Positions 39,320 to 48,873 are shown, counted from the first letter of the stretch. The stretch: 64,000 nucleotides of DNA from Paracoccus aerius (GCF_014656455.1 NZ_BNCL01000005.1:1-64000); one strand, 5' to 3'. Numbers and translations are program-made. The notes: generated from the letters alone by a model not told the origin.

Positions 39320-40162
39320 ATGGCGGGGCAGGCAGGGACAGGGCAGGGGGCGCGGCGCCTGATCGTTCATCTGGGCGTCCAGAAGACCAGCAGCACCTCG
39401 ATCCAGCGGCATCTGCGCCGCAACGCCGACACGCTGGCGCATCACCTTGTGGTCCGCACGCCTGAGGAAGGATCGCCCATGCGCCCGCTGGGCCGCGCGG
39501 CCATCGCCTTCAGCCTGGCGCCTTCGGACGACCGGGCCCAGGCCTTGCGGCTGGCCTTCCGCGACGTGCTGGACAGTCTGCCCGCAAACGCGGTGCCGGT
39601 CCTGATCAGCCACGAGAACCTGGCGGGCGCCATGCCCGGCAATGGCGGCGAGACGCGGCTTTACCCCGCGCTTCCGCAGATCGCCGCGCTGCTGATGGCC
39701 GAGGCACGCGAGTTCACGACTGATTTCGTGATCTATACGCGCAGCCGGAAAAGCTGGCGTCCCTCGGTCTGGGCGCAGGCGGTCCGGACCGACGGTTATA
39801 CCCGCAGCCTGCTTGAATTCGAGGCCGAGACTGCCGATCTTCCAGGCTGGGGCGACCTTGTCCGCCGCATGACCGCCGAGACCGGCGATCGCGTGACCCG
39901 CTTCCGGCTGGAGGATGAGACGGATCCCCTGCGCCCCGGCCGCCAGCTTCTGCGCCATGCCGGTCTGGACGATGCCCCGATCGACGCGCTTCAGCCGCTG
40001 GACGGGCCGACCAACAACCGCCTGAATGACGGGGCGACGGAATTTTTGCGCAGGCTGAACGGCCTGTCTCTGAACCCCCACGCGCATGGCCGGATCGTCG
40101 ATCTGGTCGCGCGCGCCGAACATCTTTTCGCGGCGGACGTGACGTCGCAAGGCACTTCCTGA
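39320..40162 (+). CDS. Sulfotransferase-like P-loop protein inside the sdh operon
   Basis: 280 residues. RRLIVHLGVQKTSSTSIQRHL near residues 12–32 has the look of the 5'-phosphosulfate loop of PAPS sulfotransferases (HxGxxKTGSTS). TTDFVIYTRSRKSWRPS near 134 could be the 3'-phosphate site. The degree of match is modest, so the family call is tentative. It begins three bases after the preceding lipoprotein and ends 12 bases before sdhB, so it is co-transcribed with sdh. No relation to succinate oxidation is evident. Confidence 0.6.
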   Translation: MAGQAGTGQGARRLIVHLGVQKTSSTSIQRHLRRNADTLAHHLVVRTPEEGSPMRPLGRAAIAFSLAPSDDRAQALRLAFRDVLDSLPANAVPVLISHENLAGAMPGNGGETRLYPALPQIAALLMAEAREFTTDFVIYTRSRKSWRPSVWAQAVRTDGYTRSLLEFEAETADLPGWGDLVRRMTAETGDRVTRFRLEDETDPLRPGRQLLRHAGLDDAPIDALQPLDGPTNNRLNDGATEFLRRLNGLSLNPHAHGRIVDLVARAEHLFAADVTSQGTS

Positions 40163-40174
40163 GAGGAGCACCCA

Positions 40175-40954
40175 ATGGTCCAGTTCACCCTGCCCAAGAA
40201 CAGCCAGATCCGGGTCGGCAAGACCTGGCCCGCGCCTGCGGGCGCCACCAATGTCCGCAAGTTCAAGATCTATCGATGGGATCCCGACACGGGCGAAAAC
40301 CCGCGGCTGGACACCTATTTCGTCGACCTGGACAAGTGCGGGCCGATGATCCTGGACGCGCTGATCAAGATCAAGAACGAGATCGACCCGACCCTGTCCT
40401 TCCGCCGGTCCTGCCGCGAAGGGATCTGCGGGTCCTGCGCGATGAACATCGACGGCGGCAACCACCTGGCCTGCATCTATGGCATCGACGAGGTGAAGGG
40501 CGACGTGTCCATCTATCCGCTGCCGCATATGCCGGTGGTCAAGGACCTGGTGCCCGACCTGACGCATTTCTATGCCCAGCTTGCATCCGTGAACCCTTAC
40601 CTGATCACCAAGTCGCCCACGCCGGGCAAGGAATGGAAGCAGTCCATCGAGGACCGCAAGAAGCTGGACGGCTTGTATGAATGCATCCTCTGCGCGTCCT
40701 GTTCGACCTCCTGCCCGTCCTACTGGTGGAACGGCGACCGTTATCTTGGCCCGGCAGCGCTGCTGAACGCCTATCGCTGGATCATCGACAGCCGCGACGA
40801 GGCCACGGGCGAACGGCTGGACGAGCTGGAGGATCCCTTCAAGCTGTACCGTTGCCACACGATCATGAACTGCACCAATACCTGCCCCAAGGGGCTGAAC
40901 CCCGCCAAGGCGATTGCCTCGATCAAGCACATGATGGTCGACCGGATGGTGTGA
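40175..40954 (+). CDS. sdhB: Succinate dehydrogenase iron-sulfur subunit
   Basis: 259 residues. Cysteines for [2Fe-2S] are in [22 protein letters not shown]; for [4Fe-4S] in [16 protein letters not shown]; for [3Fe-4S] in [20 protein letters not shown]. It passes electrons from SdhA to the quinone site. GAGAGGAGC precedes the ATG. Last gene of the sdh operon, separated from sdhA by three non-SDH genes (1.5 kb). Confidence 0.98.
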   Translation: MVQFTLPKNSQIRVGKTWPAPAGATNVRKFKIYRWDPDTGENPRLDTYFVDLDKCGPMILDALIKIKNEIDPTLSFRRSCREGICGSCAMNIDGGNHLACIYGIDEVKGDVSIYPLPHMPVVKDLVPDLTHFYAQLASVNPYLITKSPTPGKEWKQSIEDRKKLDGLYECILCASCSTSCPSYWWNGDRYLGPAALLNAYRWIIDSRDEATGERLDELEDPFKLYRCHTIMNCTNTCPKGLNPAKAIASIKHMMVDRMV

Positions 40955-40971
40955 TCCGCGTCCCGCGGTGG

Positions 40972-41009
40972 CCGGGGGCCAGCCCCCGGACCCCCGGGGT
41001 ATTTGGGCA
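40972..41009 (-). repeat. GC-rich intergenic palindromic repeat, copy 2
   Basis: Read on the minus strand: CCCAAATACCCCGGGGG, TCCGGGGGC, loop TG, GCCCCCGG. It matches the element at 10515–10557 in order and spacing, including the AAATA box and the GGGGGTCCGGGGGC run. It lies 18 bases after sdhB and just before that operon's terminator. Confidence 0.6.
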
Positions 41010-41015
41010 ACGAAG

Positions 41016-41044
41016 AAGGGCCGGAGGTTTCCCCGGCCCTTTTT
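41016..41044 (+). terminator. Rho-independent terminator after sdhB
   Basis: AAGGGCCGG (41016–41024), loop AGGTTTCC, CCGGCCCTT (41033–41041) followed by TTT. It lies between the convergent ends of sdhB and glyS and may serve both; on the glyS side the T-run is CTTCTT only. Confidence 0.85.
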
Positions 41045-41088
41045 GCTGCGCGTCTTGCGTTTGCTTGACGGATCCTTCCCCAGCAGCC

Positions 41089-43545
41089 TTACCCTTCAAC
41101 CTTGGTGAAGTCGGCGATCTGCTGGCCTGCGGCGCGGATGCGGTGCAGCAGGTTCAGGCGGTTGCGGCGGACGATCTGGTTGTCGGTATTGACCTGCACG
41201 GTGTCGAAGAAGGCGTCGATGGGGGCGCGGAGGCCTGCGATGGCGGTCATGGCGGCGGGGAAATCCTCGGCCTTGATCGCGGCCTTGATCGCCGGTTCGG
41301 CGGTGTCGAGGGATGCGAAAAGGGCGCGTTCCTCGTCGGTTTCGGCGAATTTCACGTCGGCGCCGAAGCTGTATTCGACGCCGTCCTTTTCCTCGGCCTG
41401 GGCCAGGATATTGCCCGCGCGCTTGAGACCCTGGGTCAGGTTCCGCCCGTCATCCGTCTGCAGCATGGCGTTCAGTGCGGTCGCGCGGTTCACCACCAGC
41501 ACGAGGTCGTCGTTACCGGGTTGCGCCAGCACGGCGTCGATGATGTCGTGGCGGATGCCTTGGTCGCGGAGATAGACCTTGAGGCGGTCGTGGAGGAAGG
41601 AGAGGAGGTCCAAAGATACTTTGTCATAATTGATGGTTGAACCATCGAAGAGGGGATTTTTTTCTGTCTCAAGGGATGTCGGACCAAGACGTTGTGTTGT
41701 CCACTCGTGAAGAGCATCAATACGCTTATCTAGATCTTTACTCCGAGTGCGAGGTAGGCTCTCGCCTCTTAGGAAAGCAGTCATCAGTTCGCTGCTAGCG
41801 GCTTCGTCAGTGCTTCGAACGGTTTCTGCATAATCAAGAACAAAGCGTTTGTAGGCTGCTTGCTCAGTGAAGCTGCGCAGCCTGATGGTCACTTTGCTTG
41901 CAAGAATAAGTCGAATTACCCCTAACGCCGCGCGCCGCAGCGCATAGGGATCCTTCGATCCTGTAGGCTTCTCATCAATCGCCCAGAACCCGGTCAGCGT
42001 GTCGATCTTGTCCGCGAGTGCCACCGCCACTGACACAGGCGCGGTCGGCACTGCATCCGACGGCCCAAGCGGCGAGTAGTGGTCGCGGGCAGCATTCGCC
42101 ACGGCCTCATCCTCGCCAGCCGCAAGCGCGTAGTAGCGACCCATCGTGCCTTGCAGTTCGGGGAACTCGCCGACCATGGCACTGCGCAGGTCCAGTTTCG
42201 CAAGCTTCGCGGCCCGTTCGGCCTGATCCGCATCGGCGCCGACCAAGGGCGCGATCTCTCGGGCAAGGGCGGCGATGCGTTCGATGCGGTCCGCCTGCGA
42301 GCCCAGCTTGTTGTGGAAGGTGACCGACTTCAGGCCCTCGGCCCAGGCCTGCATCCCGGCCTTCGCCTCGCGCAGGTCGTTCTGCCAGAAGAACGCTGCG
42401 TCCGACAGCCGCGCCGCCAGCACCCGCTGGTTGCCAGCCAGGATCGTCGCACCGTCGTCGGGGGTCTCGATATTGGCGACGGTGACGAAGCCCTCGATCC
42501 GGCCGGTCCTGGGATTGCGGGCCGAGAAGAACTTCTGGTGTTCCTTCATCGAGGTCTGCAGCACCTCGGGCGGCAGGTCCAGGAAGCGTTCCTCGATCAC
42601 GCCCATCAGGGGGACGGGCCATTCGACAAGGCCCGCGACCTCGGACAGCAGGGCGTCGTCGGGCACGATCTGCCAGCCGCGCGCGAAGGCGAGGTTTGCG
42701 GCGCCCTGGCGGATCGTCTCCTCTCGTTCGTGGCTGTCGAGGATGACATGGGCGCGGCGCAGCTTGGCGGCATAGTCATCGAAGCCCGTGACCGTGAAGG
42801 CGTCGGGGGACAGGAAGCGGTGGCCGCGCGTGCTGTTGCCGGCGGCGATGCCCTCGACCGTCAGGGGGACCACTGTGGCGCCGGATTCGTCGGAAAGCAG
42901 GCAGATGATGGAATGCAGCGGGCGGACCCAGCGGAGGCTGCCCGCGCCCCACCGCATCGACTTGGGCCAGGGAAAGTTGCGGATGGCGGCGTCCAGAACC
43001 TCTGCCACGATCTCGGCCGCGGGGCGGCCGGGCTTTTCAACAAGAACAAAGATAACAAACTGACCTTTGATTTTCTTAATCTCAAAGGGGACATCGCCGA
43101 TAACCAGATCAGCACGAATTTCTCGACTGCCAATTCTAACTTTATGCTCAGCTTGCACAGTCCCATCATAGCCTTGTGCCTTTAGATACGAAGCAATTGA
43201 GGAAAGCGCATCGCGTTCTGCCAGCGAGCCATCAAGTTCGTCAGGAATTAAAACTGGCACTTTACTAGGATCAAGACTCAATGACCGCAGGAATCCTTCA
43301 ACTGCCTTGAGCGGTGCGTCTGTGCGGGGGCCCTTGCGTTCCTCGCGCGTGGTGGGGCTGTGGGCGGTCAGCCCCTCGACCGTCAGGGCCAGGCGGCGGG
43401 GGGTGCTGAAGGCGCCCGCGCTGGCATAGGTCAGCCCGGCGTTCACCAGACCGTCGGTCACAAGCTTCTTCAGATCCTCGCGCGCGCGGGCCTGCATCCG
43501 GGCGGGGATTTCCTCGGAGAACAGTTCGATCAACAGGTCGGGCAT
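41089..43545 (-). CDS. glyS: Glycine--tRNA ligase beta subunit with two AT-richer in-frame insertions
   Basis: 818 residues, against roughly 690–750 for family members. The core is typical: [58 protein letters not shown] and FLHDRLKVYLRDQG. Two segments are out of pattern. Between GFLRS and EKPGRPAAE, about 80 residues (nt ~43043–43283) replace the usual ~25. Between GVIRLIL and LDLLSFLHDR, about 96 residues (nt ~41613–41903) replace a short linker. Both are much richer in A/T than the rest (26 of 60 G/C at 43141–43200; 28 of 60 at 41641–41700), yet the frame is intact. It overlaps the DUF6446 gene by one base. Probably functional. Confidence 0.9.
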   Translation of the reverse strand: MPDLLIELFSEEIPARMQARAREDLKKLVTDGLVNAGLTYASAGAFSTPRRLALTVEGLTAHSPTTREERKGPRTDAPLKAVEGFLRSLSLDPSKVPVLIPDELDGSLAERDALSSIASYLKAQGYDGTVQAEHKVRIGSREIRADLVIGDVPFEIKKIKGQFVIFVLVEKPGRPAAEIVAEVLDAAIRNFPWPKSMRWGAGSLRWVRPLHSIICLLSDESGATVVPLTVEGIAAGNSTRGHRFLSPDAFTVTGFDDYAAKLRRAHVILDSHEREETIRQGAANLAFARGWQIVPDDALLSEVAGLVEWPVPLMGVIEERFLDLPPEVLQTSMKEHQKFFSARNPRTGRIEGFVTVANIETPDDGATILAGNQRVLAARLSDAAFFWQNDLREAKAGMQAWAEGLKSVTFHNKLGSQADRIERIAALAREIAPLVGADADQAERAAKLAKLDLRSAMVGEFPELQGTMGRYYALAAGEDEAVANAARDHYSPLGPSDAVPTAPVSVAVALADKIDTLTGFWAIDEKPTGSKDPYALRRAALGVIRLILASKVTIRLRSFTEQAAYKRFVLDYAETVRSTDEAASSELMTAFLRGESLPRTRSKDLDKRIDALHEWTTQRLGPTSLETEKNPLFDGSTINYDKVSLDLLSFLHDRLKVYLRDQGIRHDIIDAVLAQPGNDDLVLVVNRATALNAMLQTDDGRNLTQGLKRAGNILAQAEEKDGVEYSFGADVKFAETDEERALFASLDTAEPAIKAAIKAEDFPAAMTAIAGLRAPIDAFFDTVQVNTDNQIVRRNRLNLLHRIRAAGQQIADFTKVEG

Positions 43546-44009
43546 CAGTCCATCACTCCGCGTTCCGGGGTCTTGTCGTTGTATTGGTGCCAGCCATAGA
43601 CGCGGCCGTCGGGATAGATCGCCAGAACGCGGTCCACGTCGGGGCGGATCTCGGCCTGACCCAGGACGGCCTGGGCGGCGCCCGAGGCGAGGTCGGCGGT
43701 CAGTTGCCCGTGGTCGAAGCAGTCGAACCAGCCGGGTGCGCCAAGCGGTGTCGCACCGTCGAACGGCACGGGGTCAGCGGGCTGCTGGTCCACCACCGCG
43801 CAGGCCCGCCAGCGAAGCGGAGAGCTGTCGGCGTCGATGCCCTGGAAGTCGCGGACAGGCAAGGTGGCGGGGCCGCCGTCGGTCTGGACGGTGATCGTGT
43901 CGGCGGCGGGGATGCGGTCGTAGAAATGGTATTCCTGCAGATACCACATGCCCCCGCCCGCGATCACGCCGATGGCCAGCAGCCCGATGCCGACGATCTT
44001 GCCGTTCAT
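43545..44009 (-). CDS. DUF6446 family membrane-anchored protein
   Basis: 154 residues. One N-terminal span ([21 protein letters not shown]) anchors a periplasmic domain containing [23 protein letters not shown] and [16 protein letters not shown] gene of this type lies between glyQ and glyS in Rhodobacteraceae; the DUF6446 name is from memory of that position and the sequence pattern. It overlaps glyQ by four bases (ATGA) and glyS by one base, so the three are translationally coupled. Confidence 0.75.
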   Translation of the reverse strand: MNGKIVGIGLLAIGVIAGGGMWYLQEYHFYDRIPAADTITVQTDGGPATLPVRDFQGIDADSSPLRWRACAVVDQQPADPVPFDGATPLGAPGWFDCFDHGQLTADLASGAAQAVLGQAEIRPDVDRVLAIYPDGRVYGWHQYNDKTPERGVMD

Positions 44010-44923
44010 GCTTGCGCGGCCTCGGTTGTGACGAACAGGTCGGCGCAGGCCTTCGCCAGGGCGCGGACCCGGCCGATATAGGCCTGGCGTTCCGTGACCG
44101 AGATCACGCCGCGCGCGTCCAGCAGGTTGAAGATGTGGCTGGCCTTGATCGCCTGGTCATATGCCGGATGCGCCATGGGGATGGTGCGGCCAGCGGCGTC
44201 CTCCGGATCGGCGGCGAGGATCCGGGCGCATTCGGCCTCGGCGTCCTTGAAGTGCTGGAACAGGGTGTCGGTGTCCGCCTGGTCGAAGTTCCAGCGGGAA
44301 TATTCACGCTCGGTCTGGCGGAAGATGTCGCCATAGGTCAGCGGGATCGGCGCGTCGGGATCGTTGAAGGGCATGTCCATGACATGTTCCACCCCCAGCA
44401 CATACATCGCCAGCCGTTCCAGGCCATAGGTCAGCTCGCCCGACACGGGGCGGCAGTCATGGCCGCCGACCTGCTGGAAATAGGTGAACTGGCTGACCTC
44501 CATCCCGTCGCACCAGACCTCCCATCCCAGGCCCCATGCGCCCAGGGTCGGGGATTCCCAATCGTCTTCCACGAAGCGCACGTCGTGGACCATGGGATCC
44601 AGGCCGATGGCGCGCAGGCTGCCCAGATACAGGTCCTGCAGGTTCGCGGGGCTTGGCTTGATGATGACCTGATACTGGTAATAGTGCTGCAGGCGGTTCG
44701 GGTTTTCGCCATAGCGCCCGTCGGTCGGGCGGCGCGAGGGCTGGACATAGGCCGCGGCCCAAGACCGGCCGCCCAAGGCGCGCAGCGTGGTCGCCGGGTG
44801 GAAGGTGCCCGCGCCCACCTCCATGTCGTAGGGCTGCAGGACGGCGCAGCCCTGGGTGGCCCAGTAGGTCTGCAACCGCAGGATGACGTCCTGGAAGCTG
44901 CGGGGTCGGTTTGGGCTGGTCAT
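44006..44923 (-). CDS. glyQ: Glycine--tRNA ligase alpha subunit
   Basis: 305 residues. The class II catalytic subunit carries [39 protein letters not shown], and [20 protein letters not shown] with motif 2 arginines. It activates glycine and charges tRNA-Gly in an alpha2beta2 enzyme with GlyS. The start at 44923 (MTSPNRP) is preferred to 44941; no strong ribosome site separates them. First gene of glyQ–DUF6446–glyS. Confidence 0.96.
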   Translation of the reverse strand: MTSPNRPRSFQDVILRLQTYWATQGCAVLQPYDMEVGAGTFHPATTLRALGGRSWAAAYVQPSRRPTDGRYGENPNRLQHYYQYQVIIKPSPANLQDLYLGSLRAIGLDPMVHDVRFVEDDWESPTLGAWGLGWEVWCDGMEVSQFTYFQQVGGHDCRPVSGELTYGLERLAMYVLGVEHVMDMPFNDPDAPIPLTYGDIFRQTEREYSRWNFDQADTDTLFQHFKDAEAECARILAADPEDAAGRTIPMAHPAYDQAIKASHIFNLLDARGVISVTERQAYIGRVRALAKACADLFVTTEAAQA

Positions 44924-45029
44924 CGGGGCCGTCCTTTGCATAGATCAGCACATGCTTGCGCGCCTTCTAGGCGGGGCGGGGAACGGGGTCAATAAAGGCC
45001 GCAAGAACGGCCTGGACAGGGGGACGGGA

Positions 45030-46370
45030 ATGCGGCGCTTGGCTTTCTTGGTGATGGCGGCAGGTCTGCCGGTTGGCGCTTTGGCGCAGGAGGCCGTCAT
45101 CCGCATCGAGGCCAAGCGCGATGCCGAGGCATCCGAGGCCGCCGCCCGCTGGGCCAGCCAGTTCGACGAGGTGGTGACCTTTCCCCTGCCGGGCGGCTGG
45201 ACGGCCATCGGGATCGGTCCCCTGTCGGCCGAGGAGGCTGCCGCGCAGATCGGGGCGCTGAAGGAAGCGCGCCGCATCCCGGCCGACAGTTTCGTCGCCG
45301 TGCCGGGCGATGATGTGGTGCTGACCCCTGTGGCCGGGGATGCGGCGACTGTCGCCGATGCACCCGCTGCCGCCGCGCCCCAAGCCGAGGCTGCCCAGCC
45401 TGCCAAGCCGCAGGCGGACCTGCCCGCGCCCGGGACCTATCTGCGGCTGCAATCGGTTCAGGCGCGGGCCGAGGCCGATGCCGCGCTGTCCGAATGGCGC
45501 AAGATTTTCCCCGAGGCTGGGCTGGCGGAACTGCCCAACGGCTGGTTCGGAGTCGTGCTGGGTCCGGTGGACCGCGCCGCCGCCGATGCTTGGCTGCGCG
45601 TCTTCAAGGACCGTCACTTGGTGCCCGGCGATGCCTTTGTGTCCGACGCCGGCGAACTGGGCGCTGTGGTCGAGGCCGGGAAGGCGCCGGATCTGCCCGC
45701 GCCACCTGCCGCGCCTGCCGAGATGCCGCCGCTGGACCAGGTGCAGCGGGCGCTGCGGTGGGCCGGCCATTACGACGGGGCGATCGACGGAAAGACGGGC
45801 CCCCGCACCCGCGACGCCATCCAGGCCGAGATCCTGGGCAGCCGCCGGTCCACCGATCCCGGCACTGCGATGCGCGACCTGATCGCCCGCCGCGATGCAT
45901 GGCGGTCCGAGATGGGGCTGACCACGCTGGGCGACCGGGCGACGGGTCTGTCGGTCATCGCGCCAATGGACCGGCTGGCCTTCGACCGGACCGAACGGGC
46001 GCTGTCGATCTATGGCCCCAGGGACGGGTCGGGCGCGGCGCTGATCCTGTTCAGCCAGCCCGGGGGGCAGCAGGAACTGCTGGATCTGTCGGGCCTTGTC
46101 ACGGCCCTTGGCTGGGTGCCGCAGCCGGTGCGCGACATCAAGCCCGGTCATGTCCTGCTGGAAGGCGCGAACGAGGCCCATATCGGCCGCGCCGAAGGCT
46201 GGGTCCGCGACGGCCGGGCCGAAGGGTTCGTGCTGATCTGGCCTGCGGCGGATGCGGAAGGTCAGGCGCGAATCGCGGCGGAAATGTCGGACAGTTTCGC
46301 GCGTCAGGGGCCGGCTGCGAATGACAGGGCAGCGACTGAACCAGCGACGCCCGTAGCAGAAGCGCAGTGA
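45030..46370 (+). CDS. Secreted peptidoglycan-binding protein
   Basis: 446 residues. Signal peptide MRRLAFLVMAAGLPVGALAQE. Two SPOR-like alpha/beta repeats lie at about residues 20–95 and 125–210 (EAAARWASQFDEVVTFPLPG and ALSEWRKIFPEAGLAELPNG). A peptidoglycan-binding PG_binding_1 unit follows (QVQRALRWAGHYDGAIDGKTGPRTR, split here as QVQRALRWAGHYDG then AIDGKTGPRTR), and the C-terminal ~170 residues have no recognisable domain. GGGACGGGA precedes the ATG at 45030. The gene is divergent from glyQ and its stop overlaps the GTG start of the next gene. Confidence 0.75.
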   Translation: MRRLAFLVMAAGLPVGALAQEAVIRIEAKRDAEASEAAARWASQFDEVVTFPLPGGWTAIGIGPLSAEEAAAQIGALKEARRIPADSFVAVPGDDVVLTPVAGDAATVADAPAAAAPQAEAAQPAKPQADLPAPGTYLRLQSVQARAEADAALSEWRKIFPEAGLAELPNGWFGVVLGPVDRAAADAWLRVFKDRHLVPGDAFVSDAGELGAVVEAGKAPDLPAPPAAPAEMPPLDQVQRALRWAGHYDGAIDGKTGPRTRDAIQAEILGSRRSTDPGTAMRDLIARRDAWRSEMGLTTLGDRATGLSVIAPMDRLAFDRTERALSIYGPRDGSGAALILFSQPGGQQELLDLSGLVTALGWVPQPVRDIKPGHVLLEGANEAHIGRAEGWVRDGRAEGFVLIWPAADAEGQARIAAEMSDSFARQGPAANDRAATEPATPVAEAQ

Positions 46371-46894
46371 AACGAAGGGCGAGCAAGGCCGCATGGCTTG
46401 CCGTGGTCCTGCTCATGGTCTTCGTGGCAGTTGTGGCCTGGCCACCCGCAGCTACGCGCACGGATATTGCCGCCCTGTCGGAAGAACGGCTTGTGACTCT
46501 GGAGGGCGTCGTTCCGGCTGTCTCGCTTTTGTCTGTCGCAGACTACGACTTCATCTGCCTGCTGGGGCCGTATGATGAGGTCGCCATGCAATCTTCCGAC
46601 AACACGACGCCGACCGGGCTTCGGCTTGATCTGCTCGCCCCATTGTTCCCGATAGACGACTCTGAATTTCATATCGTCGGGCTGACTGCGACCAATGCCG
46701 ATTTCAACACCTATGATCGCCGCGGCATGGATGTCTTGTCCGGGTTTGCCGATCTGGATCAGACTGCGCGCCATGTTCGCGACAACCGCACCCTTTGCGG
46801 GCGAACGGCGGATGTCAGTTTTTATGTTCTGCCACAGGGAAATCATCGGGCGGTGGGGATCGGACTGATCGAGACGCGCATTTCCCCCTCGTGA
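46367..46894 (+). CDS. Hypothetical membrane-anchored protein
   Basis: 175 residues from a GTG that overlaps the upstream stop (GTGA). One N-terminal span (AWLAVVLLMVFVAVVAW) is followed by a periplasmic domain of unknown family with cysteines in FICLLGPYDEV and RTLCGRTADVSFYVLPQG. Base composition is less GC-rich than the neighbours in its 3' two thirds, which may mark recent acquisition. It is translationally coupled to the peptidoglycan-binding gene and convergent with trkH, two bases apart. Confidence 0.7.
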   Translation: MKRRASKAAWLAVVLLMVFVAVVAWPPAATRTDIAALSEERLVTLEGVVPAVSLLSVADYDFICLLGPYDEVAMQSSDNTTPTGLRLDLLAPLFPIDDSEFHIVGLTATNADFNTYDRRGMDVLSGFADLDQTARHVRDNRTLCGRTADVSFYVLPQGNHRAVGIGLIETRISPS

Positions 46895-46896
46895 TG

Positions 46897-48348
46897 CTAA
46901 CCCCGCCAGAAGCGCGGCAGCAGCAGGACCAGCACCGATACCAGTTCCAGCCGGCCCAGATACATCCCCAGCGTCATCAGCCACTTGGCCGCGTCGGGGA
47001 ATTCGGCGATGGATCCGTTCGCCGTGATCTCGGGACCCCAGACGGGGCCGATATTGGCAATGGCGGTCCAGGCGCCGGTCAGCGCGGTGCGGGGATGCAG
47101 CCCGGTCAGCGACAGGCCCACGATCAGCAGCCCGAAGGTCAGCATGAACAGCGTGAAGAAGGCCATGACGGAATCGATCACGTCCTGATCCAGCGGGCGG
47201 CCTTCATAGCGCAGGGCATAGACGCGGTGGGGCGAATGCATCCGCCGCAACTGCGCGCGCACCGCCTGGAACAGCACCAGGTATCGGAACACCTTGACCG
47301 AGCAGCCCGTGGATCCGGTGCAGCCGCCGATAAGACCGCAGATGATCAGCACCGCCAAGGGCAGGTGGCCCCATTCCATCACATTGGTCGAAGAAAAGCC
47401 CGTGCCCGAAAAGGTCGAGATCACGTTGAAGACGGTTTCGCGAGCAATCTCGGCAAGGCTGCCCTGATGCTGCAGGAAGACGATCCGATAGATCAGGATG
47501 ATCACGCAGGCATAGCTGATCCACCGCAGATAGGCCCGGATCTGCGTGTCTTGCCAGATCGGTGTGAACTGCCCGTGCAGCGCCTGCACCATGCGAATGA
47601 ACGGGATCGAGGCCAGGATCATGAAAAACGACGCCGCCCATTCCAACGGCCCCAGGAAGGCCCCGAAGCTGGCGTCGTAGTTCGAGAAACCGCCGGTCGA
47701 GACCGTGCCGAAGGCCTGCACAATGGCGTCGAAGCCGTTCATCCCCAGCAGCAGATAGGTGATCGTGCAGAACCCCGTCAGCATGATGTAGATGCGGGTC
47801 ATCTCGGCCGCGATCTCTCCGGCACGGGGCATGATCTTGCCCAGCGTGTCAAAGCCCTCGGACCGGAAGAACTGCATCCCGCCCACCTTCATGATCGGCA
47901 GGAAGACCATGGCGACCACGACGATCCCCAGGCCGCCGATCCAGTGCAGGATCGCGCGCCACAGATGCGTGCCGCGCGGCAGGTCGTCCAGTTCGGGGAA
48001 TGCGGTGGTTCCGGTTGTCGTGACCCCCGACATGGCCTCGAAATAGGCGTCCACAAAGGGGGCATCGGGCTGGCCCAGCATGAAGGGCAAGGCGCCGAAG
48101 ACCGGCAGCACCGCCCACAGCCCCGAGGTCAGCAGGAAGGCCTGCTGGATCGACAGGCTGCGGTAATCGCCCCAGGTCGCCACCGACACCAAGGTTCCTG
48201 CGACAACCGTCAGCGCGGCACATTGCAGAAAGACCACCCAATGCGGATCGCCATGCCACCAGTCCACCAGCATGGGCGCCAGCATCGAGGCCCCCAGGGT
48301 CACGATGATCTTGCCGATCGGATGGGCCACGGGGCGCAGGTCTGTCAT
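46897..48348 (-). CDS. trkH: Potassium uptake channel subunit TrkH
   Basis: 483 residues with about ten membrane spans and the four pore loops of SKT transporters: MSGVTTTGTTAF, GTVSTGGFSN, TFSGTGFSSTN and the last, GGCTGSTGCSVK, near residues 330–345. TrkH works with the regulatory TrkA, encoded elsewhere, for K+ uptake. IGGLGIVVVAMVFLPIMKV is a further family block. Single gene between the divergent hypothetical gene and ccmE. Confidence 0.92.
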   Translation of the reverse strand: MTDLRPVAHPIGKIIVTLGASMLAPMLVDWWHGDPHWVVFLQCAALTVVAGTLVSVATWGDYRSLSIQQAFLLTSGLWAVLPVFGALPFMLGQPDAPFVDAYFEAMSGVTTTGTTAFPELDDLPRGTHLWRAILHWIGGLGIVVVAMVFLPIMKVGGMQFFRSEGFDTLGKIMPRAGEIAAEMTRIYIMLTGFCTITYLLLGMNGFDAIVQAFGTVSTGGFSNYDASFGAFLGPLEWAASFFMILASIPFIRMVQALHGQFTPIWQDTQIRAYLRWISYACVIILIYRIVFLQHQGSLAEIARETVFNVISTFSGTGFSSTNVMEWGHLPLAVLIICGLIGGCTGSTGCSVKVFRYLVLFQAVRAQLRRMHSPHRVYALRYEGRPLDQDVIDSVMAFFTLFMLTFGLLIVGLSLTGLHPRTALTGAWTAIANIGPVWGPEITANGSIAEFPDAAKWLMTLGMYLGRLELVSVLVLLLPRFWRG

Positions 48349-48414
48349 GCCGATTGCTTGCCCGGCGCTGTCGCGGGCGTCAAGCGCCCTGCAAGGCCGG
48401 GGCCAGGGCTGCGG

Positions 48415-48873
48415 CTAGCTGTTCGGATCCTGATACACGCCGGTTTCCTTCAGCGTGTCCATGACCTCGCGCGGCATGTAGGTCTCGTCGTGCTTGGCCA
48501 GCAGGTCGCGCGCCTCGAACCGGCCGTCGCGGAAATAGCCCTTGGCGATGGTGCCCTGGCCTTCGGTAAACAGGTCCGGGCGCGGGTCGCGGCCAACATA
48601 GCTGACAGGGATTTCCGCCGCGCCGTCGGTGATGACGAAGTCGAATTCGACCCCGTCGCGGTTCACGATGGACCCGTCCTTCACCAGGCCGCCAAGCTGG
48701 AAATACTCGTCCGGGTCGGGGGCGGCCTGGGTCACCTGGGTGGGCGAGCGATACAGGTTGATGCCGTCGCGGAAGCCGTATCCGATCAGCACGGCCGCGA
48801 TCAGCAGCGCGACGGTCGCGGCAACGATGACCTGGATGCGGCGGCGTTTCTTCAGGGATTTCATGCCAGCCAT
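48415..48873 (-). CDS. ccmE: Cytochrome c maturation heme chaperone CcmE
   Basis: 152 residues. N-terminal anchor MKSLKKRRRIQVIVAATVALL followed by the periplasmic beta-barrel (YFQLGGLVKDGSI, VEFDFVITDG, YFRDGRFEARDLL). The covalent heme histidine is in LAKHDETYMP near residue 122. CcmE receives heme from CcmC and hands it to CcmF/H. The ATG at 48873 is used; another ATG three codons later is possible. It is physically separate from ccmF–ccmH at 60–62.5 kb. Confidence 0.96.
   Translation of the reverse strand: MAGMKSLKKRRRIQVIVAATVALLIAAVLIGYGFRDGINLYRSPTQVTQAAPDPDEYFQLGGLVKDGSIVNRDGVEFDFVITDGAAEIPVSYVGRDPRPDLFTEGQGTIAKGYFRDGRFEARDLLAKHDETYMPREVMDTLKETGVYQDPNS

Noticed and set aside
43100..43200. 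PD-(D/E)xK nuclease domain inside GlyS
   Set aside because: The D…EIK pattern is within a ~55-residue insert, too short for a nuclease fold; kept only as a remark in the glyS finding.
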